A DNA stretch of 64,000 bases, from NCBI RefSeq assembly GCF_017873175.1, contig NZ_JAGGJW010000005.1, positions 346,763 to 410,762 on the forward strand, given 5' to 3'. This DNA is from Neorhizobium petrolearium. Its GTDB lineage: Bacteria; Pseudomonadota; Alphaproteobacteria; Rhizobiales; Rhizobiaceae. A program made the position numbers and the translations under genes. This document shows positions 55,432 through 63,916 of the stretch, piece by piece (within the stretch, counting starts at the first letter, position 1; each line of letters opens with the position of its first letter). The notes under the pieces are model-generated. The model worked only from the letters and a program-made list of their open reading frames with translations. It did no database searches and had not been told where the DNA came from.

Positions 55432-55510
55432 GGCGGTCTCCGATTGTACCGGGCCGGCAACCGGTGCACTTGCGTGCCGCTCATTCCGGACCTGGTTGGA
55501 CGGAATACGA

Positions 55511-55536
55511 GAGGACCCGACCGATCGCGGGTCCTC
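55511..55536 (-). promoter_or_regulatory. Intercistronic hairpin after binding-protein gene
   Basis: Perfect 9-base inverted repeat GAGGACCCG / CGGGTCCTC with an 8-base loop, 8 bases past the binding-protein stop and about 80 before the DppB start. Same placement as the hairpins in the other importer operons of the window. Confidence 0.55.
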
Positions 55537-55544
55537 CAGACGAG

Positions 55545-57218
55545 TTAGGACGCCCAATACCAGCTTGCGACGTTCCAACTGTCGATGCGCACGTTGATGT
55601 TTGGCTCCACGCCATCGACGCCTGCCTTGTGACCGCGAACGATGGCGTATTGGAAGAGCGGCAGAAGCGGCAGGTCGTTCCGGACCGTTTCCTGGATCTT
55701 GAAATAGATCTTCTTCCGTTCCTCGGGCACGAAAATCGTACCGCCTTCCTCAAGCAGCTTGTCCACGGTGGGATTGGCATATTGCCACGTGTTCTGTCCC
55801 GCTCCTCCCTTTGCGGCGGAGGACGTGGATTTCATGTAATCCGACGTATCCGGATCCGCGCCGGTCAGGAAGTTGATGCCGACGACGACGGAGTCGAACT
55901 GGGACATCATCCAATAATCACCCCACATGACGGCCGGCGGCAGGTTAGAGATCTTCATCTCGATGCCCAATTCCTTGAAGGATTGCTGGAGATATTGCTG
56001 CACCTGTTCCCGGATATGATTGCCGGCCGTCGTGGAGTTGGTGAACGAGAGCTTTACCCCGTCTTTCGCTCGTATGCCGTCGGAGCCGAGCTCCCAACCC
56101 GCGTCGTCCAGCAGCTTCTCCGCGGTTTCCATATTGTATTCATGCTTCGGCAGGTCCGGATTGTAATAGAAGGACTGCTGCGGCATGTAGCTTTCGGTCG
56201 GAGTGGGCAGGCCATAATAGAGCGCATCGATGATCGTCTGCTTGTCGATGGCAGCATAGAGCGCCTTGCGTACCGCCGGGTCCTTGAATTGCGGCTTTTC
56301 CATGTTGAATGAAAAGGATTCGACGGTTGCCATCGGCACGACGTTGACTTTCTTGCCATCGAGGCTCTTGGCTTCGTCATAATGATCCGGGGTAATGTAC
56401 TGAAGGCCAATGACATCGATGTCGCCGGTCTTGAACTGGGTGTAGAGCACCGTCAGATCCGGGATGTATTTGTAGATGACCCGCTCCAAATACGGACCGT
56501 CACCGAAATAATCCGCGTTCGCTTCAAGCTCGATATGGTCGCCGGCGACACGGTTCCCCCACCTGAAGGCGCCCGTTCCGATCGGCGCATTGTTGAACGG
56601 AGCCGTGTTCTTGTCGGCCACACCGTCGAAGGCGTGCTTTGGCACGATGAAGGTGGCGGCGAGAATCGAGGCATAGGGTGCGAAGGCCACCGCCATCTTC
56701 CAGGTGATTTCTGTCGGGGAAACGACGGTCAGTTCGCGCACATGCTCATGACCGGTCTTGCGCCAGCTGCGGAAATTCGGATCGACAAGCAGCTCCAGCG
56801 TGAACTTTACGTCTTCGGCTGTGAAGGGTTTGCCGTCATGCCACTTCACACCGTCCCGCAGCTTGATCTTCCAGGTGAGTCCATCAGCCGAAATGCCGCC
56901 GTTCTCGACGCTCGGCACTTCCCTGGCAAGCGCCGGATAGAAGCTGCCGTCCGGCCCGATGCCGAAAAGAGGATCGAAGATCGAGAACGAGACGCCTTCA
57001 TCCACCTCGATATGCGGCATATGGGGATTGAATACGGTCGGCTCCTGCGAAAAGCCGATGATGACTTTGCCGGTCGGCTTGGCGGGCGGAGCGGCTTGAG
57101 CTTCGCCCTTGCCGAGGATATTCGGCATGAAAAGACCTGCAGAACCTGCCGCCATCATCAGCGTCAGTGCCTGCCGCCGAGTGGGATGCGTAAAAACTGT
57201 AACTTCCTTGTCTGACAT
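55545..57218 (-). CDS. Family 5 ABC substrate-binding protein
   Basis: Periplasmic binding protein of 557 residues with a Tat-like signal (TRRQALTLMMAAGSAGLFM at about 13-31, cleavage near AQAA at about 43). The mature body has SBP_bac_5 blocks (IKLRDGVKWHDGKPFTAEDV, NAPIGTGAF). It sits between the flavoenzyme genes and permease genes of the marR-headed operon. Ligand unknown; the two DAO-type oxidases on either side suggest an amine, N-methyl amino acid or opine-like compound. Confidence 0.92.
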   Translation of the reverse strand: MSDKEVTVFTHPTRRQALTLMMAAGSAGLFMPNILGKGEAQAAPPAKPTGKVIIGFSQEPTVFNPHMPHIEVDEGVSFSIFDPLFGIGPDGSFYPALAREVPSVENGGISADGLTWKIKLRDGVKWHDGKPFTAEDVKFTLELLVDPNFRSWRKTGHEHVRELTVVSPTEITWKMAVAFAPYASILAATFIVPKHAFDGVADKNTAPFNNAPIGTGAFRWGNRVAGDHIELEANADYFGDGPYLERVIYKYIPDLTVLYTQFKTGDIDVIGLQYITPDHYDEAKSLDGKKVNVVPMATVESFSFNMEKPQFKDPAVRKALYAAIDKQTIIDALYYGLPTPTESYMPQQSFYYNPDLPKHEYNMETAEKLLDDAGWELGSDGIRAKDGVKLSFTNSTTAGNHIREQVQQYLQQSFKELGIEMKISNLPPAVMWGDYWMMSQFDSVVVGINFLTGADPDTSDYMKSTSSAAKGGAGQNTWQYANPTVDKLLEEGGTIFVPEERKKIYFKIQETVRNDLPLLPLFQYAIVRGHKAGVDGVEPNINVRIDSWNVASWYWAS

Positions 57219-57347
57219 AGCTGTACCCCTTTGTTGATTTTCTGGAACTGCTTATCTGACCGCCCTCTTGCGGGACGTTGACGGTGATACGCCGCCGGGG
57301 CGGCGCCTCTGCGAAGGGCTCCGGGGAAACCGGGCCGTAAAGGCAGA

Positions 57348-57367
57348 AGCGGCTCCTAGAAGCCGCT
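57348..57367 (-). promoter_or_regulatory. Hairpin spanning the stop codon of the DAO gene
   Basis: AGCGGCT / AGCCGCT, 7-base stem with a 6-base loop that contains the TAG stop of the upstream flavoenzyme gene. It and a nearby GC-rich inverted repeat (57290-57305) lie in the 137-base gap before the binding-protein gene and could reduce readthrough or protect mRNA. Confidence 0.35.
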
Positions 57368-58687
57368 GATCAGTTCGATCTTCGAGCCATCGGAAAAACG
57401 GCCGAAACGGAAGGCCTTCCGATCGACGACCGGCTCGCGGCCGGTGACGATATCGGCCATCAGGCGGCCCGCAGCCGGACCGATGCCAAAACCGTGGCCG
57501 GAAAAGCCCGTGGCGACATGGAAGCCCGGTATGGCATCCAGCGCGTCAATCACCGGAACCGCATCCGGCGTAACGTCGATAAGCCCTGCCCAGCGCTGGG
57601 TGATTTCCGCCCTTTCAAAAACCGGAAACGCCTTCTTCAGCTTGGCGAGCGCACTCTCGGCCATCGCCTTGGACGGGATCGGGTCAAGGACGCGATGGTA
57701 TTCGAAGGGGCTTGGCTCATCGAGCTCCCAGCGCCGTGGAATGCGGTATTCGTCATAAAACCGGCCGCCGAACCGGAAGCTCAATGAACGCCATTCATGC
57801 ATCAGCGCCGGCAGGAACTTCGTCGCATATCGGAACGAGGCTGGCACGATATCCACGATGTTCTGGAAGCCGTTGGCGATCGTGTAGCCGCCATCCTGGC
57901 GTTTGCGGATGGCAAAGCCGCTCGACCAGATGGCTTCCTCCGGCCCACCTTCCAGAGGCTTGGTGCGCATGACCGAGTTCATGACCTTGAGTTGCGGCAG
58001 GTCGAGGCCGTTGTTGCCGAGAAAGAGGCTGGACCAGGCACCGCCCGCAAGGACGACGAACTTGCAGGCAATCTCTCCACGCTCGGTGACGACGCCGGAC
58101 ACCCGGCCGCCGGAAAGCTGCAAGCCGCGCACGGCGCATTCGGTCAAAATATGGGCGCCCTTGTCGCGCGCCGCCTCGGCGATCGCCGGAGCGGCTTTTT
58201 GCGGCTCAGCGCGGCCGTCGGCGGCGGTGTACAACGCGCCGGCAAGCTTCATGTCGGAACCGGGATATTTTTCCCTGAAGTCCTTGGCGCTCAGCATGCG
58301 GGACTCGAACTGGTAACCTTCCAGATTCTTGTTCCAGCGCTCGTGTTCTGCATAAGCCTTGTCGTCCGCGCAGGTGAACACGATGCCTGCGCGTTTGTAG
58401 CCGGTATCGCGACCCGTGCGGCGGTCAAGATCTGCCCATATGCGCAACGCCTCGGCCATCAGCGGAACTTCACGCGGATCCCGCCTGGAGATACGCACCC
58501 AACCCCAGTTACGGCTCGACTGCTCATGGCCTATGCCGCCTTTTTCGCAGAGCGCCACGCGCATGCCCCGTTCTGCAAGTTCCAGCGAGGTGGAAGTGCC
58601 TATGATACCGCCGCCGATAACAACGACATCGACCTCTTTCGGCAGCTCCGCATCACCCTGAACGGGAACGACATAGGGTCCGGGCAT
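57356..58687 (-). CDS. FAD-dependent oxidoreductase, DAO family
   Basis: Flavoenzyme of 443 residues. The FAD motif VVIGGGIIGTSTSLELAERG is at about 22-41, SSRNWGWVR at about 57-65, and the C-terminal block FHVATGFSGHGFGIGPAAG closes the FAD site. It belongs to the glycine oxidase/sarcosine oxidase-like group and oxidises a C-N bond. It is preceded by the SDR gene with 1 base between them and followed by the binding-protein gene, so it probably acts on the imported compound. It differs clearly from the second DAO enzyme at the end of the operon. Confidence 0.9.
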   Translation of the reverse strand: MPGPYVVPVQGDAELPKEVDVVVIGGGIIGTSTSLELAERGMRVALCEKGGIGHEQSSRNWGWVRISRRDPREVPLMAEALRIWADLDRRTGRDTGYKRAGIVFTCADDKAYAEHERWNKNLEGYQFESRMLSAKDFREKYPGSDMKLAGALYTAADGRAEPQKAAPAIAEAARDKGAHILTECAVRGLQLSGGRVSGVVTERGEIACKFVVLAGGAWSSLFLGNNGLDLPQLKVMNSVMRTKPLEGGPEEAIWSSGFAIRKRQDGGYTIANGFQNIVDIVPASFRYATKFLPALMHEWRSLSFRFGGRFYDEYRIPRRWELDEPSPFEYHRVLDPIPSKAMAESALAKLKKAFPVFERAEITQRWAGLIDVTPDAVPVIDALDAIPGFHVATGFSGHGFGIGPAAGRLMADIVTGREPVVDRKAFRFGRFSDGSKIELISGF

Positions 58688-58688
58688 G

Positions 58689-59387
58689 TCAGAAGGACTC
58701 CTCCAGCTGGCAATTTATGGCGAACTCTGCGACCGACGCCTCGTTCGGCAAAGAAACGAGCATCACGATAATGCGGGCAAGATCGTCTGGGCTCGTCATC
58801 AGCCGATTATCCCGGTCGGTCAGGCCGCGGGCCATGTCAGTCGCGACGAAGCCCGGACAAACGGCGGTTGCGCGGATACCCTGATCGAAGCCGGCATGGC
58901 GAAGGGCGTGAGCCAGCCCGACCGCCGCAAACTTGCTGACCGAATAGGTTCCGGAGCGAGCTGATTTCACCCGCTTTCCGGAGAGCGAAGCGATGATGAT
59001 GATCCTGCCTTGCCCGCCTGCCGCAAGCGGCTCCCACGCGGCCCGGGCGAGCTGACGCGGCGCCCTCACATTGACAGTCAGCATTGCGTCGAGGTCTTCG
59101 TCTTCGGCCTCGATCACGGTTTTGGCGACCATGACACCGGCATTGGCTATGATGGCGTCGATGCGGCCGAACCGTGCCAGAGCAGCCGCTGCCCAGCGCG
59201 CCCCGGCTTTCGGATCAGTCGCGTCGTAACCGAATACCTGGTGTCGGTTCTCATCTGCCCAGACAGGCAATACCGGCGACCGCATGCCCAGGGAAACTCT
59301 CCAGCCTTCCGCCGCGAAGGCTTCTGCCGCGGCGGCGCCGATACCGCGATTGGCACCTGAGATCAAAACCACCTTTTCATCTGCCAT
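58689..59387 (-). CDS. Short-chain dehydrogenase/reductase
   Basis: NAD(P)-dependent oxidoreductase of 232 residues. The cofactor motif SGANRGIG is at about 10-17, NAG at about 82-84, the catalytic Ser in IIASLSGKR and the YSVSK Tyr-Lys pair near 148-152. It likely handles an alcohol or carbonyl intermediate of the operon's pathway. It lies 11 bases downstream of the MarR gene and 1 base upstream of the flavoenzyme gene. Confidence 0.93.
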   Translation of the reverse strand: MADEKVVLISGANRGIGAAAAEAFAAEGWRVSLGMRSPVLPVWADENRHQVFGYDATDPKAGARWAAAALARFGRIDAIIANAGVMVAKTVIEAEDEDLDAMLTVNVRAPRQLARAAWEPLAAGGQGRIIIIASLSGKRVKSARSGTYSVSKFAAVGLAHALRHAGFDQGIRATAVCPGFVATDMARGLTDRDNRLMTSPDDLARIIVMLVSLPNEASVAEFAINCQLEESF

Positions 59388-59398
59388 GGTCCTGATCC

Positions 59399-59929
59399 TC
59401 AGGCTTCGTCGTTGGGCTCAAGCCCGACGACGCGGCGATAGGTACGCCCGAGAACCCGGATCAGCATCGCGTGCTCCTCGTCCGTTATGTCGGAAAAGAA
59501 ATCCCGCGACTGCCTGGTGATAATCGGACGGATACGATCAGCGAGTTCCCTTCCCTTCCCCGTGATGTAAAGAGCCTGTGCGCGATTGTCGTCCGATGAA
59601 ACTTCGCGCGTCAGCAGTCCGTGCTCTTCCATCTGCTCGAGCAGCCTTCCCATCGCCGAGCGATCTTTCAGGATCATTTGCGCAATTACCGAAGGTCGTA
59701 TTCCCGGATGCCGATCCACCAGAAGCAGCGTCGTAATCTTACCGGTGCCGCGGGCTACATCGAGCCCTTCGAGGCTTTGGTCGAGATCGCGGGAGACTGC
59801 CATATTCAGCGATCTGATATAGAAGCTCAGCGTGTCCTCAAGCACGTCGAGCCCGATTTCGGTCATCGGATTCCGCGTCGCTTTCGGATCGCTGGCCATC
59901 ATCCCTCGCAAAAGCAAAACCATTCCCAC
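59399..59929 (-). CDS. MarR-family transcriptional regulator
   Basis: Winged-helix repressor, up to 176 residues. The core HTH and wing read RPSVIAQMILKDRSAMGRLL, then EEHGLLTREVSSDDNRAQAL (about 80-115). The start is uncertain: GTG 59929, ATG 59923, or ATG 59902/59899; the last has GAGGG close by. It heads the operon of SDR, flavoenzymes and importer. A perfect palindrome 49 bases upstream is its probable operator, implying autorepression. Confidence 0.88.
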   Translation of the reverse strand: MGMVLLLRGMMASDPKATRNPMTEIGLDVLEDTLSFYIRSLNMAVSRDLDQSLEGLDVARGTGKITTLLLVDRHPGIRPSVIAQMILKDRSAMGRLLEQMEEHGLLTREVSSDDNRAQALYITGKGRELADRIRPIITRQSRDFFSDITDEEHAMLIRVLGRTYRRVVGLEPNDEA

Positions 59930-60358
59930 CAGCCAAGACGAAATTCGTCGGCCAAGAGATTCTTACCGCAAAGACATGATTAACCGTTTTCCGGTTAATC
60001 GCCGAAAGCGCATAATTTCCAGAAGCTTGGTACATCAACAAGAGCGTCATTCTGCTTGAGACGGTCCGCGCTCTTTTCGTATTGCAGTTTTCATTCAACG
60101 CCCATTAGTGGACTTATGCAACTATTATTTTGCCCGAGCGCCCTAAAATTTTCCACACCCCCTTAATGCACAAACATTGGGCAGGCGTTGCGATTCGCAG
60201 CCACAACGCCGTGGAGATGTTCGGCGAGCGCTTCGAGTGCTCGGGTGCGAATGCTCGCTTTCCATTCTTGAGAAACGGCAAATCGCATTAGACCTTCGGC
60301 GCAGTTGCGGCATGATCTTTTTCACGGGACAATCGGGCATGTTCTGCGGGAGGAGCCA
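59930..60358. other. Divergent intergenic region between MarR and GAF-Fis regulator genes
   Basis: 429 bases without a gene. The left part holds the MarR palindrome (59978-60000). The middle is unusually A/T-rich (60110-60170) and probably carries the rightward promoter. No remnant of a coding region was recognised. Confidence 0.6.
59978..60000. promoter_or_regulatory. Probable MarR operator
   Basis: Perfect inverted repeat GATTAACCG / CGGTTAATC with a 5-base spacer (TTTTC), 49 to 80 bases upstream of the possible MarR starts. Length and symmetry are right for a MarR dimer site. No second copy was found. Confidence 0.6.
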
Positions 60359-61312
60359 ATGAACCAGCATGTCACGCATGCAAATCAGGTCTACGCATCC
60401 GCGCAGTCCGCAGCCGCGAGTTCCCGGGTCGTGGCATCGTGGCGACGCTGCATGACCATGCACCGTCTTTCGCCGGAGGAGAAACGGCTGCCCATACGGC
60501 TGACGGAGGAGGAACTGCGGTTGGCGCGTGAGCGATCCGGCAAATTGGTCGCCCATGCCACGGGGGAACTCGATCTCCTCTTTCAAACGGTCGGCAGGGC
60601 TGGCTGCTGCCTGCTGCTGACCGATCGTGGCGGCATCGCACTCGAGCGGCGCGGGGTGGCGGGAGACGACAAGGATTTCCATGACATCGGTCTATGGACC
60701 GGCTCCATTTGGTCCGAAGCCAGCATCGGCACAAACGGGATCGGCACGGCAATTGCCGACGAACGTTCCGTTTCCATCATCCGTGATCAGCATTTCTTCG
60801 CGTCCACCACCAATCTGAGCTGCACGACCGCGCCGATCCGCGATCATCGCGCGCAGCTTGTTGGAGCGCTGGATGTTTCGACCTGCCGCGACGACATCAA
60901 TGAGATCACCCTCTCGATCATCTCGCAGACTGTCCGCGAAGCCGCCATGCGGATCGAACTGCAGTTGTTTTGCAGTGCGTTCGCAGCCGCGCGTTTCATC
61001 GTGGTGCCGACGGAGAGTAGCGCAGTCTCGGCATTGCTCGCGGTGGATGGGAATGACATGGTAATCGGTGCGACCAGGGCGGCACGTCTGGCACTCGACA
61101 TTGACGACCAGCGGATTGCCGGCGGCATGCCCGCATCGGACCTCCTCGATGAAGAGGCCAATCCGGAACAGGAAGGCTTGCGGGGAGCGGAACGCGCGGC
61201 TCTTCTGAGGGCGCTGTCGCGCACCAACGGCAATGTCTCGCAGGCAGCGATATCTCTCGGCATGAGCCGGGCGACCTTGCACCGCAAGATCAAGAGGCTC
61301 GGATTGCACTGA
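60359..61312 (+). CDS. GAF-domain transcriptional regulator with Fis-type HTH (AcoR-like, no AAA+ domain)
   Basis: Regulator of 317 residues. The start is ATG 60359, directly behind GGGAGGAG. The middle (about 60-190) is GAF-like (TVGRAGCCLLLTDRGGIALE; EASIGTNGIGTAI is the usual activator block), and the C-terminus (about 280-315) is a Fis/HTH_8 helix pair (NGNVSQAAISLGMSRATLHR). AcoR-type sigma-54 activators have a AAA+ domain between these; here it is absent (no GAFTGA or Walker motifs), so it cannot drive sigma-54 in the classical way. It faces the aldehyde dehydrogenase gene 146 bases downstream, its likely target. Confidence 0.88.
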   Translation: MNQHVTHANQVYASAQSAAASSRVVASWRRCMTMHRLSPEEKRLPIRLTEEELRLARERSGKLVAHATGELDLLFQTVGRAGCCLLLTDRGGIALERRGVAGDDKDFHDIGLWTGSIWSEASIGTNGIGTAIADERSVSIIRDQHFFASTTNLSCTTAPIRDHRAQLVGALDVSTCRDDINEITLSIISQTVREAAMRIELQLFCSAFAAARFIVVPTESSAVSALLAVDGNDMVIGATRAARLALDIDDQRIAGGMPASDLLDEEANPEQEGLRGAERAALLRALSRTNGNVSQAAISLGMSRATLHRKIKRLGLH

Positions 61313-61337
61313 TGCAAAGGAATCCGGCAGGCTGAAT

Positions 61338-61357
61338 GTGTCGCAGATTTGCGACAC
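61338..61357. promoter_or_regulatory. Palindromic operator upstream of aldehyde dehydrogenase
   Basis: GTGTCGCA-GATT-TGCGACAC: perfect 8-base half-sites with a 4-base spacer, 101 bases upstream of the dehydrogenase ATG. The Fis-type regulator encoded just before it is the natural candidate to bind. Confidence 0.55.
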
Positions 61358-61458
61358 TGTGCAATGCGGTATGACGCTGCGGCTCTGTCATCCGGATCAG
61401 AAGATGGGCAGTTTCTCCCTCAGGTTCGTCGTGAACCTGGTTATTCCGGGAGGATCAG

Positions 61459-62967
61459 ATGCTGCATCAGAAAATTATCGAATCTCCGTTCAAGCTCAAA
61501 TACGGCAACTATATCGGCGGCGATTGGCGTGAGCCGATCGGCGGCCGGTATTTCGACAATATCACGCCGGTTACCGGCGGAAAGATCTGCGAAATACCGC
61601 GATCCGACGAGAAGGATATCGAGGCCGCGCTCGACGCCGCGCATGCCGCAAAGGACAAATGGGGCCGAACCTCGACCACCGAGCGCGCCAATATCTTGAT
61701 GAAGGTCGCGCAGCGGATGGAAGATAAACTGGAGGTGCTTGCCCAGGCCGAGAGCTGGGATAACGGCAAGCCGATCCGCGAGACGATGGCCGCCGACATC
61801 CCGCTGGCAATCGATCACTTCCGCTACTTCGCCTCCTGCATCCGCGCCCAGGAAGGATCGATCGGCGAGATCGACCACGATACCGTCGCTTATCATTTCC
61901 ATGAGCCTTTGGGTGTCGTCGGGCAGATCATCCCGTGGAATTTCCCGATCCTGATGGCGGCCTGGAAGCTTGCCCCGGCACTTGCCGCCGGCAATTGCGT
62001 CGTCATCAAACCGGCCGAGCAGACGCCGGCTTCCATCCTTGTCTGGGCCGAAATCGTCGGCGACCTCCTGCCGGCCGGCGTGCTTAACATCGTCAACGGC
62101 TTCGGCCTCGAAGCCGGCAAACCGCTTGCCACGAGCAACCGGATCGCCAAGATCGCCTTCACGGGCGAAACCTCCACCGGACGGCTCATCATGCAATATG
62201 CAAGCCAGAACCTGATCCCGGTAACGCTCGAACTCGGCGGCAAATCGCCCAATATCTTCTTTGCCGACGTGATGGTCGAAGACGACGATTTCCTTGATAA
62301 GGCGCTGGAAGGTTTTGCGATGTTCGCGCTGAACCAGGGTGAGGTCTGCACTTGTCCGAGCCGTGCACTCATTCAGGAAGCGATCTACGATCGCTTCATG
62401 GAAAAGGCGATCAAGCGCGTTGACGCGATCAAGCAGGGCAATCCCCTCGATCCCTCGACAATGCTCGGAGCGCAAGCTTCTCACGAACAACTCGAAAAGA
62501 TCCTCTCCTATCTCGACATCGGCAGGCAGGAAGGTGCCGAGGTTTTGACCGGTGGAGCGCGTAACGATCTCGGTGGAGAGCTTTCGAACGGCTATTACGT
62601 GAAGCCCACCATTTTCCGGGGTCACAACAAGATGCGCATCTTTCAGGAGGAGATCTTTGGTCCGGTGGTCTCCGTCACGACCTTCAGGGACGAGAAGGAG
62701 GCGCTCGAAATCGCCAATGACACGCAGTATGGCCTTGGCGCCGGTGTGTGGACGCGCGACGGGATGAGAGCCTATCACTTCGGGCGCGAGATCCAGGCAG
62801 GGCGCGTCTGGACGAACTGCTATCATGCCTATCCGGCGCATGCCGCCTTCGGCGGCTATAAGCAATCCGGCATCGGTCGCGAAACGCACAAGATGATGCT
62901 CGACCACTACCAGCAAACCAAGAACATGCTGGTGAGCTACGATCCCAAGCCACTCGGTTTCTTCTGA
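61459..62967 (+). CDS. Acetaldehyde-type NAD-dependent aldehyde dehydrogenase (ExaC/AcoD-like)
   Basis: Oxidises a short aldehyde to the acid, cytoplasmic, 502 residues. Conserved blocks are [20 protein letters not shown] near 160, [11 protein letters not shown] with the general-base Glu near 258, and the catalytic Cys in [11 protein letters not shown] near 300, a motif characteristic of ExaC/AcoD/AldA-type enzymes. ATG 61459 is behind GGGAGG. A strong hairpin overlaps its 3' end. The regulator upstream and the palindrome between them suggest aldehyde- or alcohol-inducible expression. Confidence 0.94.
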   Translation: MLHQKIIESPFKLKYGNYIGGDWREPIGGRYFDNITPVTGGKICEIPRSDEKDIEAALDAAHAAKDKWGRTSTTERANILMKVAQRMEDKLEVLAQAESWDNGKPIRETMAADIPLAIDHFRYFASCIRAQEGSIGEIDHDTVAYHFHEPLGVVGQIIPWNFPILMAAWKLAPALAAGNCVVIKPAEQTPASILVWAEIVGDLLPAGVLNIVNGFGLEAGKPLATSNRIAKIAFTGETSTGRLIMQYASQNLIPVTLELGGKSPNIFFADVMVEDDDFLDKALEGFAMFALNQGEVCTCPSRALIQEAIYDRFMEKAIKRVDAIKQGNPLDPSTMLGAQASHEQLEKILSYLDIGRQEGAEVLTGGARNDLGGELSNGYYVKPTIFRGHNKMRIFQEEIFGPVVSVTTFRDEKEALEIANDTQYGLGAGVWTRDGMRAYHFGREIQAGRVWTNCYHAYPAHAAFGGYKQSGIGRETHKMMLDHYQQTKNMLVSYDPKPLGFF

Positions 62968-62988
62968 TTTTCAAGAAACCGAGTGGCT
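62948..62988 (+). terminator. Terminator hairpin overlapping the dehydrogenase stop codon
   Basis: Perfect 16-base inverted repeat (62948-62963 / 62973-62988; arms begin AGCCACTCGG and end CCGAGTGGCT) with a 9-base loop that includes the TGA stop. The left arm is coding sequence. No U-tract follows. Confidence 0.65.
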
Positions 62989-63016
62989 CCCGGTGAGGTC
63001 GGGAGTTCCCGGTCGT

Positions 63017-63044
63017 GCCCAGTCTTCCCATAAGAAGGCTGGGC
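63017..63044 (+). terminator. Second hairpin downstream of the dehydrogenase
   Basis: GCCCAGTCTTC / GAAGGCTGGGC, 11-base arms with one G-T mismatch and a 6-base loop, 50 bases after the dehydrogenase stop. It may back up the first hairpin. The rest of 62968-63232 has no recognisable gene. Confidence 0.4.
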
Positions 63045-63232
63045 AAGGCAACAGGCGGCCATCGTCATTCGCACTAGGCAATCCGCCTACGGGCCGGGAA
63101 ATTCGGCAGGCATTTTGCCAGCATCATCGGCGATTTCGAAAATCCCTGCTGATAGCGCGTTTCGTTTTCTCGGACACCCGCTTCATTGCCTTTCCGAGCG
63201 GCGGCGCTAACTCCAAGGAAGGAGGAACGACA

Positions 63233-63454
63233 ATGCTGACGCTGCGATGGGACAAACCTGTCCGCGCCGGTGGCCATTTGATATTCGGGCCGCTCGAAGC
63301 GCACAACTTCATGATATCCGACTGGCCTCATCGGAAGGACCACGACTTCGCGATTGCGGAAAACGCAATACTTGCGGCGTTGGATGGACGACAATCACCT
63401 GACGAGGCGCGCGAAAAGTTTGAAGCGGCGTTGAAGTCAGCGCAGCTCAATTAG
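63233..63454 (+). CDS. DUF982 domain small protein
   Basis: Small soluble protein of 73 residues (begins MLTLRWDKPVRAG, ends KSAQLN). The start at ATG 63233 has AAGGAAGGAGG upstream, a strong site; the longer frame upstream lacks one. The pattern W-P..R.....A...A..AL.G......AR..F..A..A is that of DUF982, a family common in Rhizobiales and often found on plasmids. Function unknown. It sits alone, beyond two terminator hairpins. Confidence 0.8.
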   Translation: MLTLRWDKPVRAGGHLIFGPLEAHNFMISDWPHRKDHDFAIAENAILAALDGRQSPDEAREKFEAALKSAQLN

Positions 63455-63478
63455 ACCAATTGCCGAACGATAATTCTT

Positions 63479-63601
63479 TCACCATCGGCAGAGGCCGACG
63501 ATGCCGCTCGAGAAATCGACGACGCGACCTCCGTCACGCAACCGTCTGGCAGCCTCCCAGAGGCAATCGAACGTGCCTTTGAGATTGACCGCGAGAATAC
63601 C
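63479..63601 (-). pseudogene. Short-chain dehydrogenase fragment
   Basis: A 40-codon minus-strand frame, bounded by stops on both sides, reads ILAVNLKGTFDCLWEAAR, then GGRVVDFSSGIVGL. This matches the central SDR region (the N-x-x-G-TF block and catalytic-Ser strand) but lacks the Rossmann motif and YxxxK. The sequence further upstream on this strand (63602-63800) shows no intact SDR N-terminus. It is a decayed gene piece. Confidence 0.6.
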
Positions 63602-63868
63602 TCACCGTGCGGATGGGGGCTGGTTTACAGCAAGAGCCTGTTTTCCGCTCTGACGGTCTCAGGCCCGCGTCCAGTTGAAGCATCCCGCTGGCAGGATCGA
63701 ATTGCCGATCAGGAGCGTGCCATGATCGTAAAACTGCTTCGCATCCCCTCCGCTGGATATGTCGACGGCCCAGACGGTATCGGACCTCGGTCGTAGCCAC
63801 GGCCTTTCTCCTTCGCCCGACAACAAGGTAAGGCGCCCGAAGTTCGGAGCGACCCTTGAAATAACAAC

Positions 63869-63895
63869 ATTATACAATATTTTAGAATGTATAAT
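63869..63895. promoter_or_regulatory. A/T-rich palindrome, candidate regulator site
   Basis: Perfect 8-base half-sites ATTATACA / TGTATAAT with an 11-base spacer inside the most A/T-rich patch of the window (63858-63905). It looks like an operator-promoter for a gene starting just right of it, possibly shared with the decayed SDR region on the left. Confidence 0.4.
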
Positions 63896-63916
63896 TATTG
63901 TAATCAAGGAGATGGC

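Noticed and set aside
57290..57305. GC-rich palindrome CGCCGCC/GGCGGCG as a separate terminator
   Set aside because: A two-base loop cannot close the full stem, and no U-tract follows. Mentioned only with the neighbouring hairpin.
61441..62916. 491-codon minus-strand frame
   Set aside because: Exact antisense of the aldehyde dehydrogenase; no motif.
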